In this document: one piece after another, positions 26,923 through 38,900 of the stretch | How positions within the stretch are numbered: the first letter of the stretch is position 1 | Layout: every line of letters starts with the position of its first letter | DNA from: Bacteroidales bacterium | Lineage (GTDB): Bacteria; Bacteroidota; Bacteroidia; Bacteroidales; WCHB1-69 | Direction of reading: 5' to 3' | Assembly: GCA_017964255.1 (NCBI GenBank) | Contig: JAGCSI010000066.1 | Span: forward strand, 1-54,109 | Length of the DNA: 54,109 nucleotides | Made by a program: the position numbers and the translations under genes | Notes under the pieces: model-generated | Told to the model about the DNA's origin: nothing | Database searches by the model: none | The model's input: the letters and a program-made list of their open reading frames with translations, nothing else

Positions 26923-26963
26923 AAAAAAATAAGGGGATGGCCAAGTGTTTTTGACCATCCCCT
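26923..26963 (-). terminator. Rho-independent terminator of the giant adhesin gene
   Basis: Inverted arms AGGGGATGG (26932-26940) and CCATCCCCT (26955-26963) form a 9-bp GC-rich stem with a 14-base loop. On the minus strand the stem is followed by a run of seven T bases with one interruption (26923-26931). It starts 24 bp after the stop of the giant gene and ends about 50 bp before bamD, so it should separate the two transcripts. Confidence 0.82.
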
Positions 26964-26986
26964 CAGGGCTTGTAAAGATAGTTTTT

Positions 26987-29900
26987 TTATCTCACAATCA
27001 ACTTCTTCGTGACGATATTGTCAGGGGTCATCATGCGGACGAAGTAGATGCCGGGAGTGAGGTTCTCCACATTCACCTGGCCACTGTAGTCGTTGATGTT
27101 CTGATGCCATACCGCTCTGCCGTTGTTGTCATAAATTGTCAGCTCGCGGATGATGTCGATGGAGGAGCTTACAGTAAAGACATTGTCGGTCGGGTTCGGG
27201 AAGAGGGTGATGTGTTTGTCGAGATAATGCATGTCAACGCCGCTGCCGTCAATCACGACGAGGGTGACGTGAATAGTACTGTCGCAGCCGTCCACTGTGG
27301 TTCTGGGCACGTCGATGTTCAGGGTGCCGGGAGTCTGCGGAGTGAAGTTCAGACCGTGGTTGTGATATGGTGTTCCGGCGATGGCAGTGTCGCTTACCTC
27401 AACTTCGTAACTCGGGTAAACGGTCAGGAAGAGGATATAGACACTGTCGCAGCCATAGATGGTCTCGTAGTTCTTGTAGTAAATGCCCGTGGTGTCGCAG
27501 TGGATGCCGTGCCATACGAAGTTGCTGTTGTCGCAGGTGCTGGTTGAATCCACGAACAGGTAGCCACGATGTACGGTCAATACCAGATTGATGATGCTGT
27601 CGCATCCAGCCTGGTTTTCATCGATACGCTGGAGAGTGAAGGTGCCGAATTCCATACACAAAGTGTCGAAACCGTATTCCTGGTATCTGTGAGCCTGGCA
27701 GGTGGTGTCGTAGAGGGTTACTTCTGTCACATGGTTGATGGTCAGGATCATGACAGCGATACTGTCGCAACCTACCTCCTGCGGGTAAACCTTGGAGAAT
27801 ACACCAGACTGGGTATAGGTGGTGCCGTCCCATTCGTAGCTTTCGCAAGCCACTACTTCAATGGTGTCATATGAAGGTGTGTCGATGATCAGGTTCATGG
27901 TCACAATACTGTCGCAGCCATTGGCGGCGGGAAAGCTCTGCTGGTAAGAGCCGCTTTCCATATACCATTGGTTGTTCCATTGGAACGCACCGCAAACGAT
28001 GGTGTCGAAGGCGAAGGTGGCCAGCGGTTTCACATACAAATTGACGGTGATGGTGCTGTCGCAACCTGCCGCATTCTCAGTTACACGTACCAAGGTGGTG
28101 TCGCCAGAGAGGGTGGGGGTGACTTCAAAGCCATATTCCTGATACGGCGCATTAGCGCAGGTGGTATCAGCAAAGGTGGCGGAAGTGGGTTCTAACAGGG
28201 TGAAATGCAACTCACAGACACTGTCGCAGCCTAAAGTGGTGGACAGAGTGTCGAAGTAGATACCCGTTGCGGTGATGTCGCGGTTGTGCCAGCTGTATAC
28301 GGCCTCGTTGCTGCAAGCGGAAGCGGTCTCCACACTGTGCTGGGTCGGGTTGACGGTCAGCACCAGGGTGTAGATACTGTCGCACTCGTATGTGGTGGTC
28401 TTCAGACTGTCATAGATGGTGTAGGTGCCAGCGGGCAGGAGGCCAATCTCCACATTGTGGCCTTCCCAAACATACTCTTCGTTGTCGCAAACCGTATCGG
28501 TTTCGGACTGGAAGTTATAGGTTGGGGTGACGGTCAGCATCAAGGTGTGAACACTGTCGCAACCATAGATGGCGGTGCTCAGACTGTCATGGATGGTGTA
28601 GCTGCCAGCGGGCAGGATGCCAATCTGCACATTGTGGCCTTCCCAAACAAATTCTTCATTATCGCAAACCGTGGCGGTTTCGGGTTCGAAATTGTAAGTC
28701 GGGGTAACTGTCAGAATCAGGGTGTGAACGCTGTCGCACTCGTATGTGGTGGTCTTCAGACTGTCATAGATGGTGTATGTGCCAGCGGGCAGGATGCCAA
28801 TCTCCACCTCGTGGCCTTCCCAAACATATTCTTCATTATCGCAAACCGTGGCGGTTTCAGTCTGGAAGTTATAGGTTGGAGTGATGGTCAGAATCAGGGT
28901 GTGAACGCTGTCGCACTCGTATGTGGAGGTCTTCATACTGTCATAGATGGTGTATGTGCCAGCGGGCAGAATGCCAATCTCCACATTGTGACCCTCCCAA
29001 ACATACTCTTCATTGTCGCAAACCGTGGCGGTTTCAGCTTGGAAGTTATAGGTCGGGGTGACGGTCAGCATCAGGGTATGAATACTGTCGCAACCGTAGA
29101 TGGCGGTGTTTAGACTGTCATAGATGGTGTATGTGCCAGCTTGCAGGATGCCGATTTCCACGTCATGACCTTCCCAGACGTATTCTTCATTGTCGCAAAC
29201 TGTAGCAGTTTCTGGTTCGAAGTTATAAGTCGGGGTGACGGTCAGCGTGAGTTGATAAACACTGTCGCAACCATTGATGGTTTGCAGGCTGTCCCAAATG
29301 GTATAGCTGCCAGCAGACTGGATGCCAATTTCCACTTCGTGACCTTCCCAAACATATTCTTCATTGTCACAAACTGTAGCAGTTTCAGGAATGAAATAGG
29401 TCGGATTGACGGTCAGCACCAGCGTATAGATACTGTCGCATCCGTTGCCAGTATGGTAGTCTGCTGTATGGGTGCCGCCTTGTTCAATGCTTCTTCCTTG
29501 CCATACAATCGGCAGCTCGTTGGCGCAAACGGTGTCGTATTCAGTGAAGGAATATATCGGATTCACGGTAACTACAACTTTGTACACATCATAGCAGCCA
29601 AAATCATTGCTGACGGTATCTGTGTAAAGTCCTGATTCTGTAATGACTTGGTTATTCCAGGTATAAGAGCCTCCTTCGCAGAAGGACACAGGAGTGTCGT
29701 AGTATTCGTTGTTGGGGTTGACGGTCAGGTGCAATGTTACGGTGCTGTCGCATCCATTTACAGTACTTCTGTTAAATACATAGTCACCGCTAACCGTTCC
29801 TTCAGCGAAAACAGTATCACGCCAAGTGTAGGGCAACTCAACCTGGCAAATGGTCTCATTTTCGCTTTGGGTGTAGCTTGGATTCACGGTCAAAGTCAGT

Positions 29901-32900
29901 GTTACGGTGCTGTCGCAGCCGTCCACAGTATTTCTGTTGAAGACATAGTCACCGCTGACTGTTCCTTCGGCAAAAACAGTGTCACGCCAGGTGTAAGGTA
30001 ACTCGTTCTGACAGATAGTTGCACTTTCGCTTTGGTTGTATGTGGGATTTACCGTCAAGGTCAGTGTTACTGTGCTGTCGCAGCCGTTCACGGTGCTTCT
30101 GCTGAACACATATTCGCCGCTGACAGTTCCTTCCGCAAAAACAGTGTCACGCCAAGTGAAAGGCAATTCATTAGCACAAATCACCTCGCTTTCAGTCTGG
30201 TCGTAGACCGGATTCACTGTTAAATTCAGCGTTACGGTACTGTCGCATCCATTTACGGTGCTTCTGTTAAATACATACTCACCACTGATAGTTCCTTCAG
30301 CGAAAACAGTGTCACGCCAAGTGTAAGGCAATTCGCTTGCGCAAATCACTTCATTTTCGGTCTGGTTGTATACAGGATTCACTGTTAAAGTCAGTGTTAC
30401 GATGCTGTCGCAGCCGTTCACGGTGTTTCTGTTGAATACATACTCACCGCTGATGGTTCCTTCAGCGAAAACAGTGTCACGCCAGGTGTAGGGCAATTCG
30501 CTTGCGCAAATCACCTCATTTTCAGTCTGGTTGTAAACCGGATTTACGGTCAAGGTCAGCGTTACGGTGCTGTCGCAGCCGTTCACTGTACTTCTGTTGA
30601 ATACATACTCGCCGCTGGTGGTTCCTACTGCGAAAACAGTGTCACGCCAAGTGTAGGGCAATTCATTCTGGCAAATAGTTTCTGTTTCTGTCAGATTATA
30701 AGAAGGATTCACGGTCAGTTCCAGATAAACGGTACTGTCGCAGCCCGTGCCCACACATTGCAGATGTAAGGTGTCATATACCATACCTGCGTTTTCAGGA
30801 TTCTGGTTGAAACCGTTTTCAGTATAACTTTCACCTTGACAGATAACCGGTGTCAGAAGCGTGTCTTGCGAATGGTTGACGGTCAGGTTGTAAGTGACGG
30901 TGCTGTCGCAATCTTTGTTTGTTCTGAAATATTGAGTGTAAATACCACTTTCTGTATAAATCTCGTTATTCCATACAAATCTGTCGCACACGGTGGCCTC
31001 AAGGGTGTCGTTGTAGGTCGGATTGACATTCAGGGTCAGGGTGATGATTTCGTTGCATCCATCGTTGTGGCTTACGGTCACCTCATAAATACCAGCCTGG
31101 TAGAAGGTAGAGTCTTCGAAGTCGTAGGGAAGTTCATTGTCGCAAATGGCAACAGTACGAGATGAAGTGATGAAAGGAGTTACGGTCAGGTTGACGTGAT
31201 AGATGCTGTCGCAGCCGTGTTGGGTGTGCAAGAGGATGTCTTTGCGACCGCTGCCGTAAAAAACAGTGTCGGCAAAGGTATAAGGCAGCAAACCTTGACA
31301 AATATTGATATTTGTGTCAATGTTATATACAGGATTAACGGTCAGGTGCAGCGTAACGGTGCTGTCGCATCCCAAACTGGTCTGGAAGGTGAAATTGTAG
31401 TCATTCTGTACATCGTAAGGTCTGTTGTTGTATTCATATACATCGCCCTCGCAAATCTCTGCGTAGAGGTCGGTATGTTTGGTCTGGTTGACGGTCAGAT
31501 TCAGTGTGACGATACTGTCACAACCGTTTACAGTGCTTCTGTTGAATACGTAGTTGCCACTAATAGTACCCACCTCAAATACGGTGTCACGCCAAGTGTA
31601 TGGCAGGTCGTTCTGACAAATGATGATGCTTTCATTCTGCGTGTAGGATGGGTTGACGGTCAGATGGAGTGTCACAATGCTGTCACAACCGTTTACAGTG
31701 CTTCTGTTGAACACGTAGTCACCGCTTATGGTTCCCTCCTCAAAGACTGTGTCACGCCAGGTATAAGGCAGTTCATTCTGACAAATGATGGCGCTTTCGC
31801 TTTGTGAGAATGAAGGGTTGACGGTCAGGGTCAGAGTGACAATACTGTCACAGCCGTTTACAGTGCTTCTGTTGAATACATACTCGCCACTGATGGTTCC
31901 TTCTGCAAAGATAGTGTCTCGCCAAGTATAAGGTAACTGATTTTGGCAGATGGTTTCGCTTTCAGTCAGGTCGTAAACGGGATTTACTGTCAAGGTCAGT
32001 GTTACGATGCTGTCGCAGCCATTCACGGTACTTCTGTTGAACACATAATCGCCGCTGACGGTTCCTTCTGCAAAGACAGTGTCTCGCCAGGTATAAGGTA
32101 ACTGATTTTGGCAGATGGTCTCGTTTTCAGTCAGATTATATGTAGGATTGACTGTCAAATACAGCGTGATAATACTGTCGCAACCGTAAATGGTTTGATG
32201 ATTGGCTGTATATGTTCCTTCCTGGTTGATTTGTTGTGTTTGCCATACATAAGGAAGTTCGTCGGCACAAATAGTGTCATATTCAGTAGCGTTATAAACT
32301 GGATTGACGGTCAGGGTCAGATTGATGGTACTGTCGCAGCCGAAAGAGGTCTGTACAATTTGCTGATAATTGAAGGTGCCGGAAGTTGCAGGTGTTTCGT
32401 TGAAACCATATTCATTGTATGTTTCACCTAAACAGATGCTGGCATCCAGATTGGTGGTGTGCAATTCATGAACCGTCAGCGTCAGTTTGATGATACTGTC
32501 GCAAAGGTTGGTGGCTTGCAGGGTGTCATAGTAGATGCCGCTCTGGTTCAAAATCTGGCCGGCAAAAGGATAGGTTTCGCCTTCGCAAATGTCTGCGGTC
32601 AGCGGGGTGACATACTGGTGACTGATGGTCAGATGCAGGGTCACAATGCTGTCGCAACCAGCTGCGGTGTGCGTACTGTAGGTGTGCTCGTAATCACCGC
32701 TGGCAGTGCCCACAGGATAGGTGATGTCGTTCCAGGTGTAAGGCAATGCAGTCTCACAGATGGTGAGGGTAACATCGCGGTTATAGGTCGGATTAACGGT
32801 CAGCGTCAATGTGGTGGTGCTGTCACAACCGGCTTGGTTGAGATCGTGACGAACCAAGGTGTAGTTGCCTGCTGTGGTGAACAGGGTGTCGAAGCCATTG

Positions 32901-35900
32901 GCTTGGTAGCTCGTTCCTGCGCAAACATTGTCGCTCAGCGTGGCGGTGTTGCTGTAGTTGATGGTCAGATGCAGGGTGACGGTGCTGTCGCAACCTTTGC
33001 TGGTTTGGAAATGCTGCACATGGTCGCCACTGGTGGTATAGATTTCACTATTCCATGTGTAACTGTTACAAGCGGTTTCGCTGAATTCAGTTTCCACAGA
33101 ATGGTTGATGGTCAGGTGTAAAGTAACCATACTGTCGCAACCATTCACTGTGTTGAAATGCTGCACATAGTCGCCACTTACGTAATAAGTTTCATTATTC
33201 CAAGTGTATTTGTCACAATCGGTAGCCTCAAATGAGGTTTGAACTGATTTGTTGACTGTCAGATTCACTGTGACTACGCTGTCACAGCCGATGGATGAAG
33301 TGAAATGACGGGTGATGTTCTCGCTAGCGCTGAAGGTCTCGTTATTCCAGCTATAGGAATCACAAACAGTAGTGTCGAAGCTATAGCTTCTGATTTCTTT
33401 GACATAGAGTTTCAAAGTTACCAGACTGTCGCAGTCGGTGGAAGAAACCGTATTGAGGACTCTGTCGAAGGGACCTGCCTGGTTGAAGGTCTCATTTAAG
33501 CCATACTCAGTGTAGGTTTCACCTTGGCAAAGGGTGTCGTACAGGGTCTGGGGCTCATAAACGGGATAGATAGTCAAAGCCAACTCGCTTTTGCCGCTTT
33601 CGCAGCTGATACCGGTGTAATCCATGGCATGGCTGATGAAGTAGCTGCGAGAGCTGTTCACCATCGGAGTAGTATTGTTGTTGATGTCCAATACTGTGGT
33701 GCTTGTTTCGCTATCATACCATTTGTAGTAGCCGTTGTCGGGCGCATTGATGCTGAACTGCTGAGGTCCGCAGTTGCTCATGGCGCTCAATACGGGTGTT
33801 GCAGGAATAGCGAAAGCCTCTGCGTGGACTTCTTTTCGGCTGCTCTTACATCCGGTATTTTCGTTGTAGCTTTCCACAAAGAAGGAGGTGCTGCCGTTGT
33901 TGACACTGACATTGGGCGTGTAGGTCAGAGAGGTGGCACTGATGTTGGTGGTGTTCAGCGTCAGATACCAGCGGCAAGTGGTGGCGTTTTCGTCAATAGT
34001 GGCTGTGAATTCCACACTGCCATCACCACATCTCACTTGGTCGGCTACTGTGGGCTCCGCAGGATTGGTGTTGATGGTGGCGGTAATGGCTTGTCTTCCG
34101 CTTTCGCAGGGATGACCGTTATAATCATTATAAGAAGATACATAATAAGTGGTGGTGGCGCTCAAATTGCTAGCGGTAAATTGTGTACCGGTGGCAAGAA
34201 CTTCGGTGGCGTCTTCGGAAGCGTACCAACGACAGGTGGTTCCGTTCTGGCCGGCATGGGCGGTAAGGCTTACATCTCCAGCACCGCAACGGGCTGCATC
34301 AGCCAGGTTGATAGCTTCGGCTGGGCGGGTGTTCACTGTTACTGTCAAAGTGATGGTACTGTCGCAACCAGTTGCATTTTCCGTATGAATGGTAAAGGTG
34401 CCAGCACCTGTTACATTGTACAAATTATTGTAGTTGTATGGTATTTGATTGCTGCAAAGGTAGATGTGGTCTGAACCCACTGTGCTCTTCTTGACGGTCA
34501 AGTGCACATTTACGGTGCTGTCGCAGTTCTGAGCACTAGTGAAGGATTGCTGATAATTACCGCTGGTTTCGTAGCTTTGGTTATTCCATACGAATACATC
34601 GCAAACGGTGGTGTCAATGTTGGTTACTTTGCTGCGGTTGATGGTGAGTTGCAGAGTGACCACACTGTCGCAACCATGGATAGTCTGCAATGTTCTTTCA
34701 TAGTTGTTGCTTTCGGTGAAGAGCTCGTTGTTCCATCTGAAGGAGTCGCAGGCGGTTACCGGGTAATTTACTGCGTATGTAGGATAAACGGTAGCTGCCA
34801 CAGAGGTTCTGGGACTTTCGCAATGAGTCTGATCGTTACGCTGGCTCACATAGAAAGTTGTGTTACCCACGTTCAGAGAGGGACTGTAGCTGTCGCCGCT
34901 GCTGATGGAGGTGGTGGCGTCTTCGGAGTCATACCAGTAGCAAGTGTTGCCGCTTTCTTCCACTGCACTCAAAATAGCTGTTTCGTTCTGGCAGAGGGTG
35001 ACAGGACTGGCTTCGGGAGCATCCGGGTTTTGGTTCACCACAATGGTGAAACTTACTTCTTCGCTTTCGCAGTGCGTGTTGGCATTGTAGGCCTTCACGG
35101 TGTAATTGGTGTTGGCTGAAAGGACAGGAGTGGTGAAACTTGATCCTTCGCTGCTAATCTGTCCGTCTGACCAAACAAGGTTGGTGGCGGCGGCATCAGA
35201 GCTGGCGCTTACGGTCAGTGTTTGTCCGGCGCAGATGGCTTCGTTGCCGCTAACGGTTGGGTTGGCGGGGATGTCGTTGATAGTGACAGTCACATCCTTG
35301 CGGCCGCTCTCGCAATCGTAGTTGGCCACAGCGGCGGATACATAATAATGTGTGGTGCTGCTTAATTCATTTGTGGTGAAGGTAGTGCCTACATGAACAG
35401 CTTCTCCGCCTTGTGCCACGGCGTACCACTTGTAAGTGGTGTTGGCTTGCGGGTTGATGATGCTCAAGGTGAATGCTGCAGGACCGCAGTGGGCGGTGTC
35501 GGCCACATTCGGAATGGCAGGAGCGTCAATCATGGTGGCGGTGGCCACGCTTCTGTTGGCACTGGTGCATTGAGTCAGAGTGTTGTACGCCTCTGCATAG
35601 AAGTTGTTTTCTCCTACAGTCAGATTCATCGGGTGAAATTCAGAACCTGTAGCTAAAATGGTATTGTCTTGTGCAGAAGCATACCAACGGAAAATAATAT
35701 TTTCTTCGGAAGTGCTAGCTGTCAATGTCACAGGGGTGCCTAAGCACTGGCTGTCGTTGCCGGTTTGAGGAGCAGCAGGCAGACTGTTCACTACCACGGA
35801 AACGGTGATGTTGTCGCTGGCGCAACGGGTGTTGGCATTGTAGGATTGTACCAGATAATTTGTACTTTGGTTGATGTTACCGGTGCTGAAGTTGTTGTTG

Positions 35901-38900
35901 GTGGTGGTGTCATTGCCGTTGATCCAGCGGCAAATGGTGGCGTTGGTGCCGGGTGTACCAGTCAATTGGATGGAACCGCTACCGCAAATCGGGCTGTTGC
36001 CGTTCACTGTCGGTACACCGGGTATCGGATTGATGGTGGCAGTGACAGAACGGAAATTGGAGCTTTCGCAACCTGTTTCATTATTGTAGGATTTACAAGT
36101 AAAGGTCGTTGTTTCTTCCAAATTGGCAATTTCGAAAGAAGTCCCTTCGTGAACAAGTTCGCTTTCGGCATTGTACCAGCGACAGGTGTTGGCAGTGTTG
36201 GGAGTTGCTGTCAAGGTGATGGCACCTGCACCGCAACGGGCAACGTTAGCGGCTGTTGGAACACCGGGAACAGAGGCTATGATAACCTGAACGGTGGTGT
36301 TGTCGCTGTTACAGCCAGTAGTTGTGTTGATAGAACGAACGTAAAAAGTAGTATTGCTGGACAGGTTGCCCGTAGTCAACGTTTTGCTATCGGCACTAAC
36401 ACCATTGGTAATTTCCACACTGCTGGCGTTAAACCACTGGCAAGTGCAGTTCTCTGCTGGAATGGCAGTCAGGGTAGCCACGCCAGGACCGCAAAGGGTG
36501 GCGTCTTCAGCGACAGGAGCAGCAGGAATGCTGTTGATGGTGGCTAACACTTCCTGACGTGCACCGATACATTGGGTGTTGCTGTTATAGGAGGCCACAT
36601 AATAAGAGGTTGTGGCGTCGATAGAAGGAGTGGTGAAGTTGTTTTCTGTGCAGATGGCTTCACCGCCTTCAGCAGTGGCAAACCAGCGAACTTGGTTACC
36701 GTTCTCTCCGGCAGTAGCAGACAAGCTGACCTCACCGGCACCACAGCGGGCACCTGCTGTTACAGCGGGCAATGCCGGAATGTTGTGGATGGTGGCGGTT
36801 ACAGTGGCAGAGGCTCCTGTACAACCGTCAGCGGTGGCAGTGACGTAGTAGCTGGTGGTGCTGGCTAAATTCTGAATAGTGTATTCAGCGCCAATGTTTA
36901 CCTGCTCGTCGTTAACATTGTACCAAGTATAGGTGACGTCATTAAGGACGTTAAGGACATTAAGAGTTACATCGCCGGGACCGCAGTGGCTGTCTCCTGC
37001 CAAGGAGGGAGCCACTGGAATAGCTTTGATGTGGGCTGTGGCAGCCGTACGGTTGCTTTCGCAGTTGCCCATGACAACGGACACGAAGTAGGTCACATCT
37101 TGCTGTAAGTTGTTAATTGTATAGCTGCTGCCAGTATGGATAGCTTCACCGCCTTCTGCAGCGGCATACCATTTATATATATAAGCATTGTTGGCGTTGG
37201 CTACTTCCAAGGTAACGTTGCCTGCACCGCAGCGTGATACTTCAGGAACTGTGGGAGCGGTGGGGTTGCCGGTAACGGAAGCGGTAACGGCCGTGCGTTG
37301 TGCGCTGGTACAGCCTTCAACAGTTGCGTCCACATAATAGCTGGTCTCCGTGGTGATATTGGCTTCAAAACTGCTGCCATTGGCCAAAGCGTTTCCTCCG
37401 GTAGCGGCAGCATACCAGTTGTAGGTGTATCCGTCCACAGGATTGCTGACACTCAAAATTGCTGTTCCTGCTTCGCAGAGTTCCACATCTTGTGCGGTGG
37501 GAGCGGCAGGAACTGTCTTGATGGTGGCAGTCACGCTGGCAGAAGCTCCTGTACAGCCCTCTACGGTAGCAGTGACATAGTAGGTGCTGGTGTTGGCCAG
37601 ATTCTCAGCGGTATAGCTGCTGCCTGTGCCTACCTGGGTGCTGTTGGCATCATACCAAGTGTAAGTATAGTCATTATGGGCATTAACGACATTAAGGGTT
37701 ATGTCTCCAGCACCGCAACGGCTGTTATCAGCCAATGTCGGGGCGTTGGGCAGCGCTTTCACGTTGACGCTAACCTCTGTTCTGCCGCTCTCACAACCCG
37801 TAACAGTGTTGTAGGTGCTTACAAAACGGCTGGTATTTTGTGTCAGGTTGTTTACGGTCAGCGAGGTGGTAGTGCTTAACACCGCTTCGGAGTTGCTGGT
37901 TTCATACCATCTGCACTGCAGGTTGTTGCCAGAAGGCAAAGTGGCGGTGAAAATTCCTTTTTCGCCGGGGCAAACCGCGGCGGTATTGCCAGCTGTAGGT
38001 GCTGCGGGGTTATCGTTGATGGTGGCAGTGACCATTTGACGGGCACTGCTGCATCCTGTGCTTTCGTTATAGGAAGCTACATAATAGTTGGTGGTGCTGG
38101 CAATGGACGGGGTGGTAAAGCTGTTGCCGCTGCCCAAAGAACTGCCACCAGTCTCAGCGGCGAACCACTGACAAACAGTACCGGCGGCTGCTGTGGCACT
38201 CAAGCTGACTGTGCCGGCGCCGCAATGACTGCCTCCCGCAAGGTTGGTAGGCACGGCGGGTAAGCTGTTCACATTGACTGTGACAGCAGTCCTGCTGCTG
38301 TAGCAATCCGTTACGGTATTGTATGTTTCGGCATAGCGGGTGGTGTTTTGGGTGAGGTTGGCGACTTCCAAAGAGGTGCCTGTCCCCAAAACCTCTGAAG
38401 AGCTGTTGGTGGCGTACCAGCGGCAAGCCAAGTTTTCACCTGCGGGCAGTGTGGCAGTGAATACGCCCGTACCACCAGAGCACACAGAAGTGGTGCTGCC
38501 GGCTGTGGGAGCATTAGGATTGGCCGCTACGATAGCGGTGGCGGGAGTTCTGCTACTTTCGCAACCAGTGCTGTTCAGTGCACTGACATAGTAGGTGGCG
38601 GTTCCAAGAAGGCTATAAATGGTAAAGGAACTTCCTTCGGTATAACTTGACCCGCTTTCTGTGGTGTACCAGCGGTAATTTGTGGCTCCTTCTGAATAGG
38701 CGGTCATAGTGACATTCTGTGCCGCAGGGGCGCAGACTGGAGTAGAGGTGATTGAAGGAGCAGCTGGAGCAGAAACAATGGTATAATAAATAGTGTAATC
38801 TTTGTATACGGTGCTTTCTTGACCCCAGTGCTTTACTCTGATAGTGGTGTAGGGTTCTGCCACAGTGGGATTATGCATGATTTGTGTGGAAGCATGTGCT

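Larger units (their letters stand above)
27240..33565 (-). repeat. Long array of about 39 two-cysteine 'CDS' modules inside the giant gene
   Basis: Each module of 55-70 residues has one cysteine near its start (TVCDN, ICQNE, ICEGE types) and a second in the hallmark GCDSxVTLxLTVNP. Regular spacing suggests one disulfide per beta-sandwich module. The last module (SDTAIAGTPYHNHG) lacks the first cysteine. Modules fall into subtypes: 'WRDTVF', 'WEGHxVEIGI', 'WNNE' and 'YTEYGF'. Confidence 0.85.

Noticed and set aside
28345..32150. CRISPR array, because of the regular 165-177 bp repeats
   Set aside because: The repeats are in-frame protein modules with no spacer-repeat alternation at 60-70 bp, and there are no cas genes.
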